A DNA stretch of 58,536 nucleotides from positions 1 through 58,536 of the forward strand of contig UQWM01000014.1 in NCBI GenBank assembly GCA_900544795.1, written 5' to 3'. Source of the DNA: an uncultured Phascolarctobacterium sp. (GTDB lineage Bacteria > Bacillota > Negativicutes > Acidaminococcales > Acidaminococcaceae). Positions 58,116-58,536 of the stretch are shown in pieces. Each line of letters starts with the position of its first letter. Position 1 is the stretch's first letter. Made by a program: the position numbers and the translations under genes. Below the pieces are notes generated by a model. That model saw only the letters and a list, made by a program, of their open reading frames with translations, was not told the origin of the DNA and did no database searches.

Positions 58116-58483
58116 TGGATCGGCCGTTTGTTTTTATGAAGCGTGCTTTGCTTACTTTTAAAGCAGCGGGGCTGCATCCCCCGTTTTTGGGGCCGGGTGA
58201 GGAGGATTTTTGGCTGCAATTATGGGTGGAACGTTACGGCGCTTTGGCGCCTGATTTGTTTGTTGGCTGCGTGAAGCGGCTGGCGGGCGAGCGGTATTTT
58301 CCACGGCTGCACGATATGGACGCCGCGGTACTTGATTCCGATAAGAAGCGTGTGCTGTCGCTGCGGCGCCAAAAGGAGCGGCTTGAGGCCTGCCAGGGGC
58401 CTGATTTGTTTGACCGTGAGAACAGCAGGCGCCGGGTACGCGAGCTGATAGAACATTTGGAGCGTAAGTTTGACCCGCCCTAG
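58115..58483 (+). CDS. possible phage replication-loader-like protein
   Basis: A 122-residue protein, start overlapping the sigma-like gene stop. The pattern of a helical N-terminus (FWLQLWVERYGALAPDLFVGCVKRLAGERYFPRLHDMDAAV) resembles small helicase-loader proteins of phages (G39P type), where a helix pair and a conserved Pro-x-x-x-D/E element bind the helicase. A basic helix follows. The assignment is tentative and from pattern only. Confidence 0.4.
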   Translation: MDRPFVFMKRALLTFKAAGLHPPFLGPGEEDFWLQLWVERYGALAPDLFVGCVKRLAGERYFPRLHDMDAAVLDSDKKRVLSLRRQKERLEACQGPDLFDRENSRRRVRELIEHLERKFDPP

Positions 58484-58536
58484 ATAGTGTCAAATAAAGT
58501 TCGCAAAAACCATAATACTCCGATAAAAGCTTATGC
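58484..58536. other. right edge, possible IS end
   Basis: Bases 58484-58509 (ATAGTGTCAAATAAAG...) recall the terminal inverted repeats of IS256-type elements. It starts at the stop of the last gene and runs to the window edge, so it cannot be settled. Confidence 0.2.

Noticed and set aside
1..58536. CRISPR arrays, rRNA or tRNA genes
   Set aside because: No spaced direct repeats of CRISPR type and no tRNA or rRNA signature were seen on reading both strands; a model-based scan was not possible.

Overview
The window reads as chromosome of an anaerobic, probably diderm Firmicute of the class Negativicutes, plausibly an Acidaminococcaceae/Phascolarctobacterium-like gut bacterium. This is an inference from gene content: an ETF with built-in ferredoxin, QueH, FolE2, paired ferredoxin-type MinD ATPases, amino-acid and SNF transporters, and a SecDF-YajC/Tgt/QueA/Ruv block. 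No rRNA, tRNA or CRISPR array was seen.

Layout. (1) 0.3-4.5 kb: a minus-strand operon of small metallo/Fe-S proteins (DUF5320, a DUF134-NifX fusion, two MinD-type ATPases with inserted ferredoxin domains, an Mrp ATPase, a NifX-like protein) behind a near-consensus promoter with paired GCATATG motifs. It resembles the ORP-type clusters of anaerobes; no nitrogenase genes are present. (2) 4.5-7.7 kb: accessory, decayed DNA with a BMP-type lipoprotein gene, a decayed second copy, a serine-recombinase relic and a duplicated 3' end of rlmD. (3) 7.6-13.1 kb: rlmD, a YbaK-type deacylase, a DUF1858 protein, nfo and an AlkD-like repair gene. Between DUF1858 and nfo sits a cupin/AraC block flanked by a duplicated terminator plus nfo tail. 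(4) 13.2-19.7 kb: a tightly packed minus-strand operon trmL-queD-folE2-folP-folK-DUF815 ATPase-pepT-ECF S component, linking folate and queuosine precursors. (5) 19.7-31 kb: a cell-wall glucosaminidase, an UPF0173 hydrolase, a six-gene type IV pilus/pseudopilus operon without its ATPase, pyruvate kinase between two little-known genes, and etfBA. (6) 31-40.5 kb: dnaE, a sodium:solute symporter, an orphan LivJ-type binding protein, an acyltransferase and an SNF transporter.

(7) 40.6-41.35 kb: an apparently intact IS200-type insertion sequence. (8) 41.4-51.5 kb: a long minus-strand convoy yebC-ruvC-ruvA-ruvB-queH-spoIID-like-queA-tgt-yajC-cyclo-ligase-secD-secF, joining recombination, queuosine tRNA modification and protein export. 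(9) 51.7-54.5 kb: a FabK-like flavoprotein and ilvD. (10) 54.6 kb to the end: accessory, phage-flavoured DNA. It holds a secreted small protein, a frameshifted DUF2922-like gene, a promoter followed by about 350 bases with no good gene, DUF1659, a peptidoglycan amidase, a nested inverted-repeat control region, and a divergent unit of a CxxC protein, a sigma-like factor and a possible helicase-loader-like protein.

The most interesting parts are the accessory seams: the two places where the 3' end of a housekeeping gene is duplicated around foreign genes, the ORP-like operon with its operator pair, and the non-coding and inverted-repeat structures at 55.4-57.2 kb.
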